Notes under the pieces: generated by a model
Seen by the model: only the letters and a program-made list of their open reading frames with translations
The model's database searches: none
What the model was told of the DNA's origin: nothing
DNA from: Chitinophaga silvatica
Lineage (GTDB): Bacteria > Bacteroidota > Bacteroidia > Chitinophagales > Chitinophagaceae
Reading direction: 5' to 3'
Length of the DNA: 64,000 bases
Assembly (NCBI RefSeq): GCF_003419895.1
Contig: NZ_QPMM01000001.1
Coordinates: forward strand, 1,054,001-1,118,000
Program-made: the position numbers and the translations under genes
Shown: positions 33,753 to 43,945 of the stretch, piece by piece
Layout of the letters: every line of letters begins with the position of its first letter
How positions within the stretch are numbered: the first letter of the stretch is position 1

Positions 33753-36700
33753 ATGAAAAACTGGACAGTTTTCATGACAGCTGCATTCCTGTTGCTTGTC
33801 GGAAGTGCCTATGCACAGGTCAAAGTTAGCGGCAAGGTAAATGATGCTCAAGGAACTGCCTTACCCGGGGTAACAGTTGTACAGAGCAACACCAATAATG
33901 GCACTGTTTCAGGGCCTGATGGAAGTTACACGCTCACTTTAACAGGGAGCTCTCCCGCAAGTATTCAGTTCTCCTTTATGGGGTTTATTACCAAAACAAT
34001 TCAGCATTCCGGCAATAGTCCACTGAATGTAGTACTATTAAGAGATGAAGTAGGACTAAAAGATGTGATTGTAATTGGGTATGGAGTTCAGCGAAAAAGC
34101 CAGGTTACGGGTGCTATTTCATCTATCGATGGCAAGGCTTTAGCCAAAACCCAGGCGGTTGATTTAAGTACCGCCCTTCAGGGCCAGGCTCCCGGCGTTA
34201 CAGTGACTTCCCCAACCGGAGCACCTGGTACTGAAGCGGTGATCAGAATTCGTGGTATTGGTACCTTAAATAATAGTAATCCACTCTTTATCGTGGATGG
34301 CGTACCCATGACCAACGGTCTTACCACCATTTCCCCTAATGATATAGCTTCCATGGAAGTATTGAAAGATGCTGCCGCCTCTGCCATCTATGGTTCCAGA
34401 GCAGCCAATGGGGTAATACTGGTTACCACCAAATCCGGTCAGCCTGGTAAAAACGAAGTAGGTTTGGAAGTTGCATACGGGATTGCTCAGGCTTCCGGAC
34501 TACCAAAAATGCTGAGTACAGCACAGTTCATTGAATTACAAAATGAAGCGTTTGCCAACGATGGTTCTACTACCAGAAATCAGGATGATGCTGCAAAACT
34601 GCCAAATACCAATTGGTTGGATGCCATCTTCCGCCAGGCACTCACTCAAAGATATAATCTTAGTTTTTCCGGCGGTTCGGATAAAACCAGGTATTACTTA
34701 TCCGGTAACGTATTGAACCAGGACGGAACTATCGTTAATTCGAACTTCAAGCGCTATGGACTTAGAACAAATGTTAGCAGTGATGTAAAAAACTGGCTGA
34801 GAATAGGAGAGAACATGAGCCTCACTTTCGATAAAACCCAACAAATTGGAGCAAGCGGGGATGGTGGAAGGCCAGGAAGCCTGCCCGGAATTGTAAGATA
34901 TGCATTAATTCGCCCGGCAGCTATTCCTTTATATGATAGCAAAACAGGTCTGTATACCGATCTTCCTCCAACAGATTTATACAAAAACTCATTACTCTAT
35001 GGAGATGGTAAAAATCCACTTGCACTGGCCGACTACCGATCCAGCACCGGCAGTAATTACAGATTACTAGGTAATGTGTTTGCCGAAGCCAGATTTGCCA
35101 AAGATTTTAAATTCCGGACAGATGCTGGTGCTGATATCGCTTTTGCAGAACATCAGCAATACAGCGGTCAGATTCCCGGCGACAGAACTACCCTGCAGGA
35201 TAAGGATAAAGGGCTGGATAAATTCAGGAATCGATCTACCATCATCAACTGGACAAATGTGCTGAATTACAATCACACATTTAACAGAAAACATGATGTC
35301 GGAGTAACTTTAGGGTCTGAATACATTACTGCAAAAACTGATTACCTGGCTGCTTCCCGCAATGGGTACGATTCCCGTGCCGATCAGTCGCCAAGCTTAC
35401 AATATCTTGCCTATGGCTCCGGACAACAGTTTAACGACGGTATCCTGGAAGAATGGGCTTTAATGTCATATTTCGGTAGAGTAACCTATGCCTACGATGG
35501 AAAGTATCTGTTGAATGTAAATATGCGTGCAGATGCTTCTTCCCGCTTCTCAAAAGAAAACCGCTGGGGCTATTATCCTTCGCTTTCCGCAGGTTGGAAT
35601 ATTGCCAGAGAAAATTTTATGAAAGAAGTGAATTGGCTGAGTGATCTGAAAATTCGCGGAGGTTGGGGCCAGCTGGGTAACCAAAATATCGGCTTATATC
35701 CATTCTCAACTATCTACTCCACTTCCAACAATGTATTACAGGTAATCAGCAGGGGAAATCCTGATGTGAAATGGGAAACAACAACTCAGTCAAACATCGG
35801 ATTGGACGCAGGTTTCATGAACGGAGCATTGCAGTTGAGTGTAGATTATTTCAATAAACAAACCAGCGATATCCTTATTCAGCTTCCTTCTTCCTACACA
35901 AACGGAGATGCAGCTCCAGCGTATGTAAACGGGGCTAAAATGAGTAACAAAGGTCTTGAAATCGCCGCCTCCTTCCGCCAATCTTTATCCAAAGACCTTT
36001 CCCTGAATGTTGCTGCAAATGTAACTACGCTACGAAATAAGGTAGTTTCACTATATAAAGGAAAAGAACAAATATTTTCCGCTGGTTCGGGCAGAGTAAT
36101 ACTAAGAGAAGGTGAACCAATCAGCTCCTTCTATGGCTATAAAACAGCAGGGATTTTCCAGAATGAAAAAGAAATCCAGGATTATAAAAACAGTAAGGGC
36201 GAATTACTGCAACCTAATGCCAAACCAGGTGATATCAGATTTGTAGACGTTACCAATGATGGTAAAATTGATGATGCAGATCGTACCATTATCGGCAATC
36301 CAAATCCTAAATTTTTGTACAGTCTGAATGCTGCTTTGACTTACAAACAGTTTGATCTGACTTTGTTCTTTAACGGTGTGCAGGGCAATCAGATTTATAA
36401 TGAAGTAGATAATATCATTAATAGCTTCGATGGCAGAGGGTTTAATAGTAAAGAAGATTTTTATAACACCAGATGGCATGGCGAAGGTACCAGCAATACC
36501 ACTCCACGTGCTACCTTCCAGGACCCTAACAATAATCGTAGGAACTCCGATCGCTATATCCAGAATGGTAGCTATTTAAGATTAAAGAATATAATGCTGG
36601 GTTATAGCCTTACTCCCCAATTATTACAACGGATAGGATTCCATCAGGCACGTGTATACGTTAGTGCACAAAACCTTTTTACTGTTACAAAGTATAAAGG

Positions 36701-36824
36701 CATGGACCCTGAATTGTATACCAATGAAAACCTGGCCAATTACGGCGATCTGGCTGTCGGAATAGATATGGGCACTTATCCGCCTTCCAAAACATTCACG
36801 GCAGGAATACAATTAAGTTTCTAA
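33753..36824 (+). CDS. SusC/RagA TonB-linked outer-membrane transporter (locus 2)
   Basis: 1023 residues. Signal peptide ending SAYAQ, CarboxypepD_reg-like domain (~22-105, KVSGKVNDAQGTALPGVTVV), TonB box region VIGYGVQRKSQVTGAIS, SusC plug signature MEVLKDAAASAIYGSRAANG, and a C-terminal barrel. No STN domain is present, consistent with control by the HTCS rather than a sigma/FecR pair. It imports an oligosaccharide with the SusD encoded 20 bp downstream. The following GH130 and MFS genes suggest a mannose-containing cargo. Confidence 0.96.
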   Translation: MKNWTVFMTAAFLLLVGSAYAQVKVSGKVNDAQGTALPGVTVVQSNTNNGTVSGPDGSYTLTLTGSSPASIQFSFMGFITKTIQHSGNSPLNVVLLRDEVGLKDVIVIGYGVQRKSQVTGAISSIDGKALAKTQAVDLSTALQGQAPGVTVTSPTGAPGTEAVIRIRGIGTLNNSNPLFIVDGVPMTNGLTTISPNDIASMEVLKDAAASAIYGSRAANGVILVTTKSGQPGKNEVGLEVAYGIAQASGLPKMLSTAQFIELQNEAFANDGSTTRNQDDAAKLPNTNWLDAIFRQALTQRYNLSFSGGSDKTRYYLSGNVLNQDGTIVNSNFKRYGLRTNVSSDVKNWLRIGENMSLTFDKTQQIGASGDGGRPGSLPGIVRYALIRPAAIPLYDSKTGLYTDLPPTDLYKNSLLYGDGKNPLALADYRSSTGSNYRLLGNVFAEARFAKDFKFRTDAGADIAFAEHQQYSGQIPGDRTTLQDKDKGLDKFRNRSTIINWTNVLNYNHTFNRKHDVGVTLGSEYITAKTDYLAASRNGYDSRADQSPSLQYLAYGSGQQFNDGILEEWALMSYFGRVTYAYDGKYLLNVNMRADASSRFSKENRWGYYPSLSAGWNIARENFMKEVNWLSDLKIRGGWGQLGNQNIGLYPFSTIYSTSNNVLQVISRGNPDVKWETTTQSNIGLDAGFMNGALQLSVDYFNKQTSDILIQLPSSYTNGDAAPAYVNGAKMSNKGLEIAASFRQSLSKDLSLNVAANVTTLRNKVVSLYKGKEQIFSAGSGRVILREGEPISSFYGYKTAGIFQNEKEIQDYKNSKGELLQPNAKPGDIRFVDVTNDGKIDDADRTIIGNPNPKFLYSLNAALTYKQFDLTLFFNGVQGNQIYNEVDNIINSFDGRGFNSKEDFYNTRWHGEGTSNTTPRATFQDPNNNRRNSDRYIQNGSYLRLKNIMLGYSLTPQLLQRIGFHQARVYVSAQNLFTVTKYKGMDPELYTNENLANYGDLAVGIDMGTYPPSKTFTAGIQLSF

Positions 36825-36844
36825 CCTATTCAAAACAACAGATC

Positions 36845-38347
36845 ATGAAAAAGATATTAGCGATTATACTGGTTATATTTTCTGTTAGTAGTTGTACTAA
36901 ACAGTTAGAAAAATTTCCGCAGGGTAAACTTACTGAAGATAATGTTTTCACTCAGCCAAACGATTTCCTGATGGCAATTGATGCCGCTTACCTGCCACTC
37001 ACCAATAGATTCAGAGGAGACTGGGATTGGGATAACGGAAGTAGTATTCCCCGTGATTGGGTGATTGGAGATGTTATGAGCGATGATGCCGTGAAAGGAG
37101 GGGGAAGTCTGGGTGATCAGGAAGATATGCGTAGAATGCAAACCTTTAGCATCTTTCCTGAGAATAATAATGTATTAGGCGTGTGGCGATTTAATTACAA
37201 AGGGGTAGATGCCGCAAATACATTGTTATCTCAGGATGGCTCAAAGGTAGCCGGACTAGACGCTGCCCTTTGGAAAAGGATGCAGGGCGAAGCTTACTTC
37301 CTGCGCGCATTTTATTATTTCAGATTGGTAATCAACTTCGGAGATATTCCTTTATTAATACCGGAAAAAAATCTGAAAGATAATAGTGTGCGCACTCCCG
37401 TTGCTCAGGTATATGAGCAGATAGAAAGTGATTTAAAGCAAGCTATGACTCTTTTACCTCTGTCTTATATCGATAACGATAACTATCATCGTGCTACCAC
37501 TGGAGCAGCTCATGCATTGCTTGCCAAAACATTCCTTTATCGCAAGCGCTGGCAGGATTGTTTGAATGAAATTGCTGAGGTAGAAAAAGGAAACTATATC
37601 CTGTTGGATAAGTTTGCCGACAATTTCAACGGAGCAGGCGAAAGAATGGGCGAAATTATTTTTGCCGCCCGCCATGAATCCGGTAAGACTCCTTCTCAGG
37701 GAAGTGTTTTAAATGCTGTATTTGCACCACAGGGCAAAGGCTGGGGCTTTGAAATACCAACTAAAGACCTTGTAAATGCATTTGAACCCGGAGATCCGCG
37801 GATCGCTGCAACTCTATTCCAGGCAGGAGATGTATACCTGGATGGCACTAATTATGATCCAACATGGTCGCCAATTACCGGATACAACGTGCGCAAATTT
37901 ATGAGTAACGTTAGTCCAATCGATGATGGAGGAGTTGATTTTATCTACATCCGACTGGCCGATGTGATTTTATGGAAAGCAGAATGCCACGCAAATCTGG
38001 ATATGCCCGGTGATGCAAAAACAGATATCGAAAGAGTTCGTGCCCGGGCCCGGAAGTATGCTGCAAACCCGGCTACTAATTTACCAGCTGTCACAACTTC
38101 TGATAAGACTCAATTGTTAACAGCCATACAGCACGAAAGAAGAGTGGAACTGGCTATGGAAGGGCACCGCTACTATGACCTGGTAAGATGGGATCTGGCT
38201 AAAACTGTTTTGGCAAAGGCGGCAGATGCTGATCCATTGAAAGGGATTCACGACTATGGCAACGGTTGGCAAACTTACCATCAGTTATTACCAATCCCAC
38301 AAAGAGAAGCAGACTTACTGGGATTGAAGCAGAATACAGGATATTAA
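36845..38347 (+). CDS. SusD/RagB surface glycan-binding lipoprotein (locus 2)
   Basis: 500 residues. Lipobox cysteine C17 (SVSSC). SusD-like N-terminal part (LEKFPQGKLTEDNVFTQPND), core AYFLRAFYYFRLVINFGDIP, and C-terminal FIYIRLADVILWKAECHANL and RRVELAMEGHRYYDLVRWD. It pairs with the upstream SusC as the extracellular lid. The end LLPIPQREADLLGLKQNTGY is the usual SusD C-terminus. Confidence 0.96.
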   Translation: MKKILAIILVIFSVSSCTKQLEKFPQGKLTEDNVFTQPNDFLMAIDAAYLPLTNRFRGDWDWDNGSSIPRDWVIGDVMSDDAVKGGGSLGDQEDMRRMQTFSIFPENNNVLGVWRFNYKGVDAANTLLSQDGSKVAGLDAALWKRMQGEAYFLRAFYYFRLVINFGDIPLLIPEKNLKDNSVRTPVAQVYEQIESDLKQAMTLLPLSYIDNDNYHRATTGAAHALLAKTFLYRKRWQDCLNEIAEVEKGNYILLDKFADNFNGAGERMGEIIFAARHESGKTPSQGSVLNAVFAPQGKGWGFEIPTKDLVNAFEPGDPRIAATLFQAGDVYLDGTNYDPTWSPITGYNVRKFMSNVSPIDDGGVDFIYIRLADVILWKAECHANLDMPGDAKTDIERVRARARKYAANPATNLPAVTTSDKTQLLTAIQHERRVELAMEGHRYYDLVRWDLAKTVLAKAADADPLKGIHDYGNGWQTYHQLLPIPQREADLLGLKQNTGY

Positions 38348-38379
38348 GTAATAAATACTATCACCATATATTTTTGGGA

Positions 38380-39429
38380 ATGAGACAAGTTAGTGTAAAC
38401 AGGTTTGCAGAGAACCCATTGTTGAAACCTGCGGATGTACCACCTAGCAGACCAGGACTGGAAGTAGCGTGTCTGCTGAATCCGGGCGTCTTCGAATTTG
38501 ATAATAAAATCTGGTTGATCGTAAGAGTAGCCGAACGCCCGCACCAGCAACATGATTATATTTCCTTCCCGGTGTTAGAAGATGAAGGAATAAAGATCAT
38601 TGAAATATCCCGACATGATCCGGAGCTAATAGCTACCGATCCCCGGGTTATCCGCTATAAAGGAGATGATTACCTTACAACCTTATCGCATCTACGACTT
38701 TTCTGCAGTGAAGACGGAATACATTTTTATGAACCTTCCGGATACCCTCAGCTTCATGGATCGGGCCTGCTGGAATCCTTTGGTATCGAAGATTGCCGGG
38801 TAACCAAAGTTAATGATACCTACTATCTTACTTATACAGCCGTTTCTCCAAACGGAGTGGGAGTGGGAATGCGTACAACAAAAGACTGGAAGGCATTCAC
38901 TAAAGAAGGAATGATCATTCCTCCCCATAATAAAGACTGTGCAGTTTTTGAAGAGAAAATCCATGGTCATTATTATGCCTTACACCGCCCAAGCAGCGTA
39001 GATCTTGGAGGAAATTACATCTGGTTGGCACAATCGCCCGATGGTAAACATTGGGGTAATAATAAATGCCTGATCAAAACAAGAGATGGATATTGGGATA
39101 GCAACCGGGTAGGAGCCGGTGCTGCACCAATTAAAACTGCTGCAGGGTGGTTGGAAATCTATCATGGTGCCAACTCAAAACAACAATACGGACTAGGGGC
39201 TTTACTGCTGGATCTGGATGATCCTTCCATCGTTCTTGCCAGAAGTGAAGACCCTATCATGGTTCCGGAAGCTCCTTATGAGCTGACCGGGTTCTTTGGA
39301 CAAGTGGTATTTACAAACGGACATATAGTCAGAGGAGATGAATTAACCATTTATTACGGAGCAGCCGATGAAGTAGTATGTGCTGCCAGGTTTTCTATTG
39401 CCGATATTCTTTCGTCCTTAAATTGGTAG
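38380..39429 (+). CDS. GH130 mannoside phosphorylase or mannosidase (locus 2)
   Basis: 349 residues from the ATG at 38380; an in-frame ATG further upstream lies inside SusD. The five-bladed propeller is seen in ENPLLKPADVPPSRPGLEVA, LNPGVFEFDNKIWLIVRVAE and GIEDCRVTKVNDTYYLTYTA, where the Asp of IEDCR is the expected general acid. GH130 enzymes cleave beta-mannosides, mostly by phosphorolysis giving mannose 1-phosphate. There is no signal peptide, so it is cytoplasmic, which suits phosphorolysis of imported oligosaccharide. It is followed after 5 bp by an MFS transporter gene. Subfamily cannot be fixed by eye. Confidence 0.92.
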   Translation: MRQVSVNRFAENPLLKPADVPPSRPGLEVACLLNPGVFEFDNKIWLIVRVAERPHQQHDYISFPVLEDEGIKIIEISRHDPELIATDPRVIRYKGDDYLTTLSHLRLFCSEDGIHFYEPSGYPQLHGSGLLESFGIEDCRVTKVNDTYYLTYTAVSPNGVGVGMRTTKDWKAFTKEGMIIPPHNKDCAVFEEKIHGHYYALHRPSSVDLGGNYIWLAQSPDGKHWGNNKCLIKTRDGYWDSNRVGAGAAPIKTAAGWLEIYHGANSKQQYGLGALLLDLDDPSIVLARSEDPIMVPEAPYELTGFFGQVVFTNGHIVRGDELTIYYGAADEVVCAARFSIADILSSLNW

Positions 39430-39434
39430 AAACT

Positions 39435-40748
39435 ATGCTAAAAAATATTTCAGCCGAAATCAAGCACTTCAACAGGCAACATCATGATTTTCGTATACTC
39501 GTGTTAACTAATATGATCTATGCACTGGTATTACCTGTTATAGATATTTTCGTTGCCGCTTATGTTATGCGTAACTCAAACGATCCTACGAAAGTGGTCA
39601 TCTATCAGCTTACTATTTATACCGGAATTCCATTGACCTTTTTGATAAATGGGTTTTTACTAAATAAGTTTAGTATTAAAACTTTATACTCAATTGGTAT
39701 GATGCTGAGTGGTGTAAGTATGATGGTGATGATGTCATTAAAGACGCTCGACCTTACAGGTATTGGGGTTGCCGGTATCATCATGGGTATGTCGTTTGGC
39801 TTTTATTGGGCCAATAGAGATTACCTGGCATTAGCTATTACAAATGATCAGAACCGTAATTATTATTATGGGCTTGAAACTTTCTTCTATACAATCATCG
39901 CTGTAGTCATTCCTATTTGTATAGGATGGTTTATTGAGATTATGGGAAATAAGGAAAGCGTAAATCTGGCTTATAAGATTATTACGGCTATAGTTTTTGT
40001 CATTACAATATTAGCCTCCATCTTTTGCTTCAGAGGGAACTTTTCTAATCCCAAACAACAACGATTTATCTTTTTCAAATTCGATCCGTATTGGAATAAA
40101 CTATTGTTGCTGGCTTCTTTAAAGGGGCTTGCACAAGGATACCTGGTAACAGCTCCGGCAATGCTGATTATGCTTTTGCTGGGGAAAGAAGGAGCATTGG
40201 GTACTGCACAGTCGGTTGGCGCTATTATCGCGGCTGTATTAATGTATATCATCGGCAGGTTAGCGAAACCAGCTCACAGGTTATATATTTTTGGTGCCGG
40301 CCTTATTTGCTTCGCATTGGCAGCAATCTTCAACGGAGCATTTTTTAATGCTACCGGTGTCATCATCTTTATGTTGTTCCTGTTGGTGGCAAAGCCATTG
40401 TTAGATCTGGCTTATTTCCCAATTCAGTTCAACGTAATTGATATATTGGCCAGAAAAGAAAAAAGAAATGAATTTGCCTATATTCTGAATCATGAGGTAG
40501 GGCTATATGCCGGCCGATTTATAGGAGCCGGTACATTTATCTTTTTAGCTTATTATTTTTCTACAGAAGCAGCACTCCGATATGCCATCATTATTATTGC
40601 ACTGCTTCAATTATTGTCACTTGTTGTTGCGAAAACCATCATTCGCCAGGGTGAAGAAATGATTACAGAACTTAACGAAAAAAATTCACAGCATGGTAAA
40701 ATTGAAACAGACGGGCATCCTGCTTTGTCTGGCATGGACAGCCTGTAA
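39435..40748 (+). CDS. MFS transporter (locus 2)
   Basis: 437 residues from the ATG at 39435; an upstream in-frame start lies within GH130. About 12 membrane helices are visible, with a central cytoplasmic loop (~RGNFSNPKQQRFIFFKF) between the two halves. It probably moves the oligosaccharide from periplasm to cytoplasm, where GH130 acts; the GH130-MFS pairing is common in Bacteroidota. The 3' end overlaps the next lipoprotein gene by 56 bp in a different frame. The substrate is inferred from context. Confidence 0.88.
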   Translation: MLKNISAEIKHFNRQHHDFRILVLTNMIYALVLPVIDIFVAAYVMRNSNDPTKVVIYQLTIYTGIPLTFLINGFLLNKFSIKTLYSIGMMLSGVSMMVMMSLKTLDLTGIGVAGIIMGMSFGFYWANRDYLALAITNDQNRNYYYGLETFFYTIIAVVIPICIGWFIEIMGNKESVNLAYKIITAIVFVITILASIFCFRGNFSNPKQQRFIFFKFDPYWNKLLLLASLKGLAQGYLVTAPAMLIMLLLGKEGALGTAQSVGAIIAAVLMYIIGRLAKPAHRLYIFGAGLICFALAAIFNGAFFNATGVIIFMLFLLVAKPLLDLAYFPIQFNVIDILARKEKRNEFAYILNHEVGLYAGRFIGAGTFIFLAYYFSTEAALRYAIIIIALLQLLSLVVAKTIIRQGEEMITELNEKNSQHGKIETDGHPALSGMDSL

Positions 40749-42402
40749 AGAAGCTCCACCTGTTCCGGTAACACAGCATGTATTAGATCGTGTAGCTCAA
40801 ATGCCAGAATTGCCACAACCACTTCAGATCATCGATTGGTATACTTTAGCCAGACAGTTCGATAGTACAGCCTATGATTTTAATGCCACGGGCCCTCACT
40901 GGCCGGTTGTGTGGTGGGATAGTTCTAAACATAACTTCTCACAACCAGTAGTTGGATTGTACACCGCCATGGATGATCAGCGTCAGGGGCCTGCTCATAA
41001 CAAAGGTATGTTTCACGAATCCTTAGCCACTATGGGAGCTACCTTGGGGGCTACTCTGGTAGGCATTGATAAAAGCAATCAGCAAGGATTGGATTATGTG
41101 AGCATGCTGAAAAACTATTTCAACCGGGAAACGAAGTGGAATATTATGATGAATAATACCAGTCCTGAAGTGGCGCTCTTAGGTGGAGGGTATGGAAGGG
41201 ATTGGTGGTATGATGTATATCCAAATCTGTTGTTCTACAGCATTTATGATAAGTATCCGCAGGTAGCCGGATTGGATTCTTTAGCCTTTAGCATAGCCGA
41301 AAAATTCACAGCGGCCGATTCAGTGCTGAATGGAAATTATAATTATACGTTTTTCGACTACGCTAACCTGGAGCCGAAAACCAATCAGATTTGCCACCAG
41401 CAGGATGCTGCGGCGGGCCATGCTTATGTGCTGTATGCTGCCTACAAGAAGTTCAAAGATCCAAGATATCTGAAGGCTGCTATCCACGCCCTCGAAACAT
41501 TGGAAAAACAGCCACATAATACCTTCTACGAAGTATTTATGCCATTCGGAGCTTTGTTGGCCGCCAGGCTTAATGCGGAGCAGAATACGAGCTTTAAGGT
41601 ACAACCGTTTCTCGACTGGACGTTCAATGGTGATCCGGAATGCCGTTTAGGCTGGGGTGTATTGGTTGGAAACTGGAATGGCCTCGATATTTCAGGGATT
41701 GTAGGCAGTACCACAGATAGAGGCGGATATGGCTTTCTTATGAACACTTTTGATGCTGCGTGGCCTCTGGTTCCCTTAGTACGCTACGACCCTTCCTATG
41801 CTACGGCTATTGGTAAATGGATGTTGAATGCAGCTAATGCGGCCAGATTCTTCTACACCCAATATATGCCCGACGAGCATGAAACGATCCCGGAAAAAGC
41901 AAGTATAACTAAAGGAGTAATAGGATATGAAGGCATCATTCATACTTCGTCCTATCCCGAATATGCTCATCTAAAGGCCCCGGTAGCACAAGGGGATGGG
42001 CCATTATGGGCAAAGGGAAATCCTGATGTTTCACAGTTCAGTATTTATGGGAGTGGGCATGTTGGAATATTCGGAAGTATTATCCGCACCACCAACGTAA
42101 ACGGAATATTGCAGCTCAATCTGCTGGCAACAGACTTTTTCCGTGAAAAAGCGTATCCAACTTATCTCTACTATAATCCATATTCTGAGAGTAAGTCGGT
42201 AACCGTACCGGTTGGAACTGAAGAAGTGGATATATACGATACCGTTAGCCGCCAATTTATTGCCAGGAATGTTTCCGGTAATTATGAAATGGCAATGAAT
42301 GGCAAAACTGCTGCTGTAACTGTTTTTGTGCCTGCAAAAGGAAAGGTAAAAAGAAACGGAAACCAGCTATTGGTAAATGATGTAGTGGTTGCGTGGCAAT
42401 AA
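40693..42402 (+). CDS. Lipoprotein of unknown family, candidate carbohydrate-active protein (locus 2)
   Basis: 569 residues. The start at 40693 is supported by a lipobox (LAWTAC, C18) that directly follows it, even though this creates a 56-bp overlap with the MFS gene. The mature protein has helix-rich repeats (HAYVLYAAYKKFKDPRYLKA, FYEVFMPFGALLAARLN) suggestive of an alpha/alpha barrel, many Trp/Tyr residues (WYTLARQFD, GRDWWYDVYPNLLFYSIY) and a C-terminal beta domain (~470-569). I do not recognise an established family. Its place at the end of a GH130/MFS/SusCD locus suggests it is the surface or periplasmic enzyme or binding protein for the imported glycan. Confidence 0.8.
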   Translation: MVKLKQTGILLCLAWTACKEAPPVPVTQHVLDRVAQMPELPQPLQIIDWYTLARQFDSTAYDFNATGPHWPVVWWDSSKHNFSQPVVGLYTAMDDQRQGPAHNKGMFHESLATMGATLGATLVGIDKSNQQGLDYVSMLKNYFNRETKWNIMMNNTSPEVALLGGGYGRDWWYDVYPNLLFYSIYDKYPQVAGLDSLAFSIAEKFTAADSVLNGNYNYTFFDYANLEPKTNQICHQQDAAAGHAYVLYAAYKKFKDPRYLKAAIHALETLEKQPHNTFYEVFMPFGALLAARLNAEQNTSFKVQPFLDWTFNGDPECRLGWGVLVGNWNGLDISGIVGSTTDRGGYGFLMNTFDAAWPLVPLVRYDPSYATAIGKWMLNAANAARFFYTQYMPDEHETIPEKASITKGVIGYEGIIHTSSYPEYAHLKAPVAQGDGPLWAKGNPDVSQFSIYGSGHVGIFGSIIRTTNVNGILQLNLLATDFFREKAYPTYLYYNPYSESKSVTVPVGTEEVDIYDTVSRQFIARNVSGNYEMAMNGKTAAVTVFVPAKGKVKRNGNQLLVNDVVVAWQ

Positions 42403-42422
42403 CTAAGATAGGCCCGGCAGAG

Positions 42423-43694
42423 TTATTCAGGATCTTTGTCGGGCTCCATCAGTAACCGTAACGACTGATCTCTTGTAAAATAGGCTCCCACCCAATTAAG
42501 CATGGTTCGGAAACGGTTCCGGTAGGTGATCAGGAAGGTAAGATGAATAAATAACCATACAAACCAGGCGATAAATCCATTGAAATGTAGTTTAGGCTTT
42601 GGAATATCGGCAACCGCCTTATTACGTCCTATAATCGCCATGCTGCCTTTGTCGAAGTATTTAAACGGTTTTAGTGGTTGGGATGCAGTCATTGCATTGA
42701 AATTTTTTGCCAGGTTTACCCCCTGCTGAATGGCTACCTGAGCCAGTTGCGGATGCCCGTTGGGAAAGGCTTCATCGCTTGTTTGAAAAGCAATGTCACC
42801 AATGGCATAAATATTATTGAGTTCCTTTACTTTATTGTATTCATCAACAGCCATTCTATTCCCTCTTGTATAAACGGTTTCAGGAATACCTTTTACACGT
42901 TCTGCTGTTACTCCTGCTGCCCAGACCACTGTTTTAGTAGGAATAGATTCTCCATTGGCAAAGGTTACTATCTCTCCGTCATAATCCTTTACCTGCATGC
43001 CCAGTCTTATTTCAACTCCCATTTTAGTAAGGTCATTAAACGCATCTTTCTGCGATTTTTCGCTCATGGCAGCCAATAATTTAGGCATTCCATCAACCAG
43101 ATAAATATGTGACTCGTAGCCTTTTCCTGATATTTCGGGATAATCTTTCGGTACTACATTTTTCTTGAGTTCAGACAATAGTCCTGATACTTCTACTCCT
43201 GTTGGGCCTCCTCCAACTACTACTATAGTCAGTAATTTTGTACGTTCCTTAGCATCCTTAGTGATGCAGGCTTCCTCCATCACTTTGAGGAAATGGTTCC
43301 TCAGTGCCAGAGCATTGTCTACCGTTTTTGATGGCAATGCATATTTTTTTACGTTTTCCATCCCGAAGTAATTGGTAGTAGTGCCTTGTGCAAAAACAAG
43401 TATATCGTAGGTAAGTGTGGTAGTTGATAAAATAACCTTATTTTCTGAAGGAATCACTTCCTCTAATTCTCCAATCACATATCTAACATCTTTCCTTTTA
43501 CGTAATAACTTCCTGAATGGATAACTGATATCTGTAGGGTCAAGAAAGGCCATTGCTACCTGGTAAACCAGAGGAGGGAAATAGTTATAGTTATTTCTGT
43601 CTACCAACGTTATCGTATAATCGTCGTGCGACTTTAATTTCCTGATAAGGTTGATCCCGGCAAATCCTCCTCCTATAATGACAATATGCTTCAT
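42423..43694 (-). CDS. ndh: Type II NADH dehydrogenase (NAD(P)/FAD-dependent oxidoreductase)
   Basis: 423 residues. An N-terminal FAD-binding GGGFAG (8-13), a second dinucleotide-binding VVVGGGPTGVEVSG, the C-terminal flavin motif NNIYAIGDIA and QQGVNLAKN are typical of NDH-2. A membrane-associating stretch FIAWFVWLFIHLTFLI (~375-392) near the C-terminus fits a peripheral respiratory enzyme passing electrons from NADH to quinone without proton pumping. Length fits the family (~420-440). It is convergent with locus 2 (20-bp gap) and divergent from the Crp/Fnr regulator gene, which might control it. Confidence 0.9.
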   Translation of the reverse strand: MKHIVIIGGGFAGINLIRKLKSHDDYTITLVDRNNYNYFPPLVYQVAMAFLDPTDISYPFRKLLRKRKDVRYVIGELEEVIPSENKVILSTTTLTYDILVFAQGTTTNYFGMENVKKYALPSKTVDNALALRNHFLKVMEEACITKDAKERTKLLTIVVVGGGPTGVEVSGLLSELKKNVVPKDYPEISGKGYESHIYLVDGMPKLLAAMSEKSQKDAFNDLTKMGVEIRLGMQVKDYDGEIVTFANGESIPTKTVVWAAGVTAERVKGIPETVYTRGNRMAVDEYNKVKELNNIYAIGDIAFQTSDEAFPNGHPQLAQVAIQQGVNLAKNFNAMTASQPLKPFKYFDKGSMAIIGRNKAVADIPKPKLHFNGFIAWFVWLFIHLTFLITYRNRFRTMLNWVGAYFTRDQSLRLLMEPDKDPE

Positions 43695-43945
43695 AATGGA
43701 CCTTTTGTTTGCTTAAAACAGATAACGTACCATTTTGTTTGAGCTCGGAATCCTATGCCTATTTCTTTTCATCACCATAAATCTGCCAAACGTCAAATTC
43801 TTTTTACAGCTTTTAACAAGCAGACAAATTCTAATAAGCAAATATTTAAAAGATGAAATATTGGAAAAAATATTAAATGATAAGTTGGTCAGGCGTTCAG
43901 TCATCAGCTGGCGATTTCGTAAATTGCAAGTTAGAGGAATTTCAT

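Noticed and set aside
38369..38376. TATTTTTG matching the -7 consensus just before the GH130 gene
   Set aside because: It ends 3 bp before the ATG at 38380, so transcription would start after the start codon. GH130 is better explained as part of the SusCD operon.
42409..42460. GCCCGGCA..TGTCGGGC hairpin between the lipoprotein and NADH dehydrogenase genes
   Set aside because: The stem is short with a mismatch, the loop is long, and the right arm is inside the NADH dehydrogenase coding region. Too weak to call a terminator.
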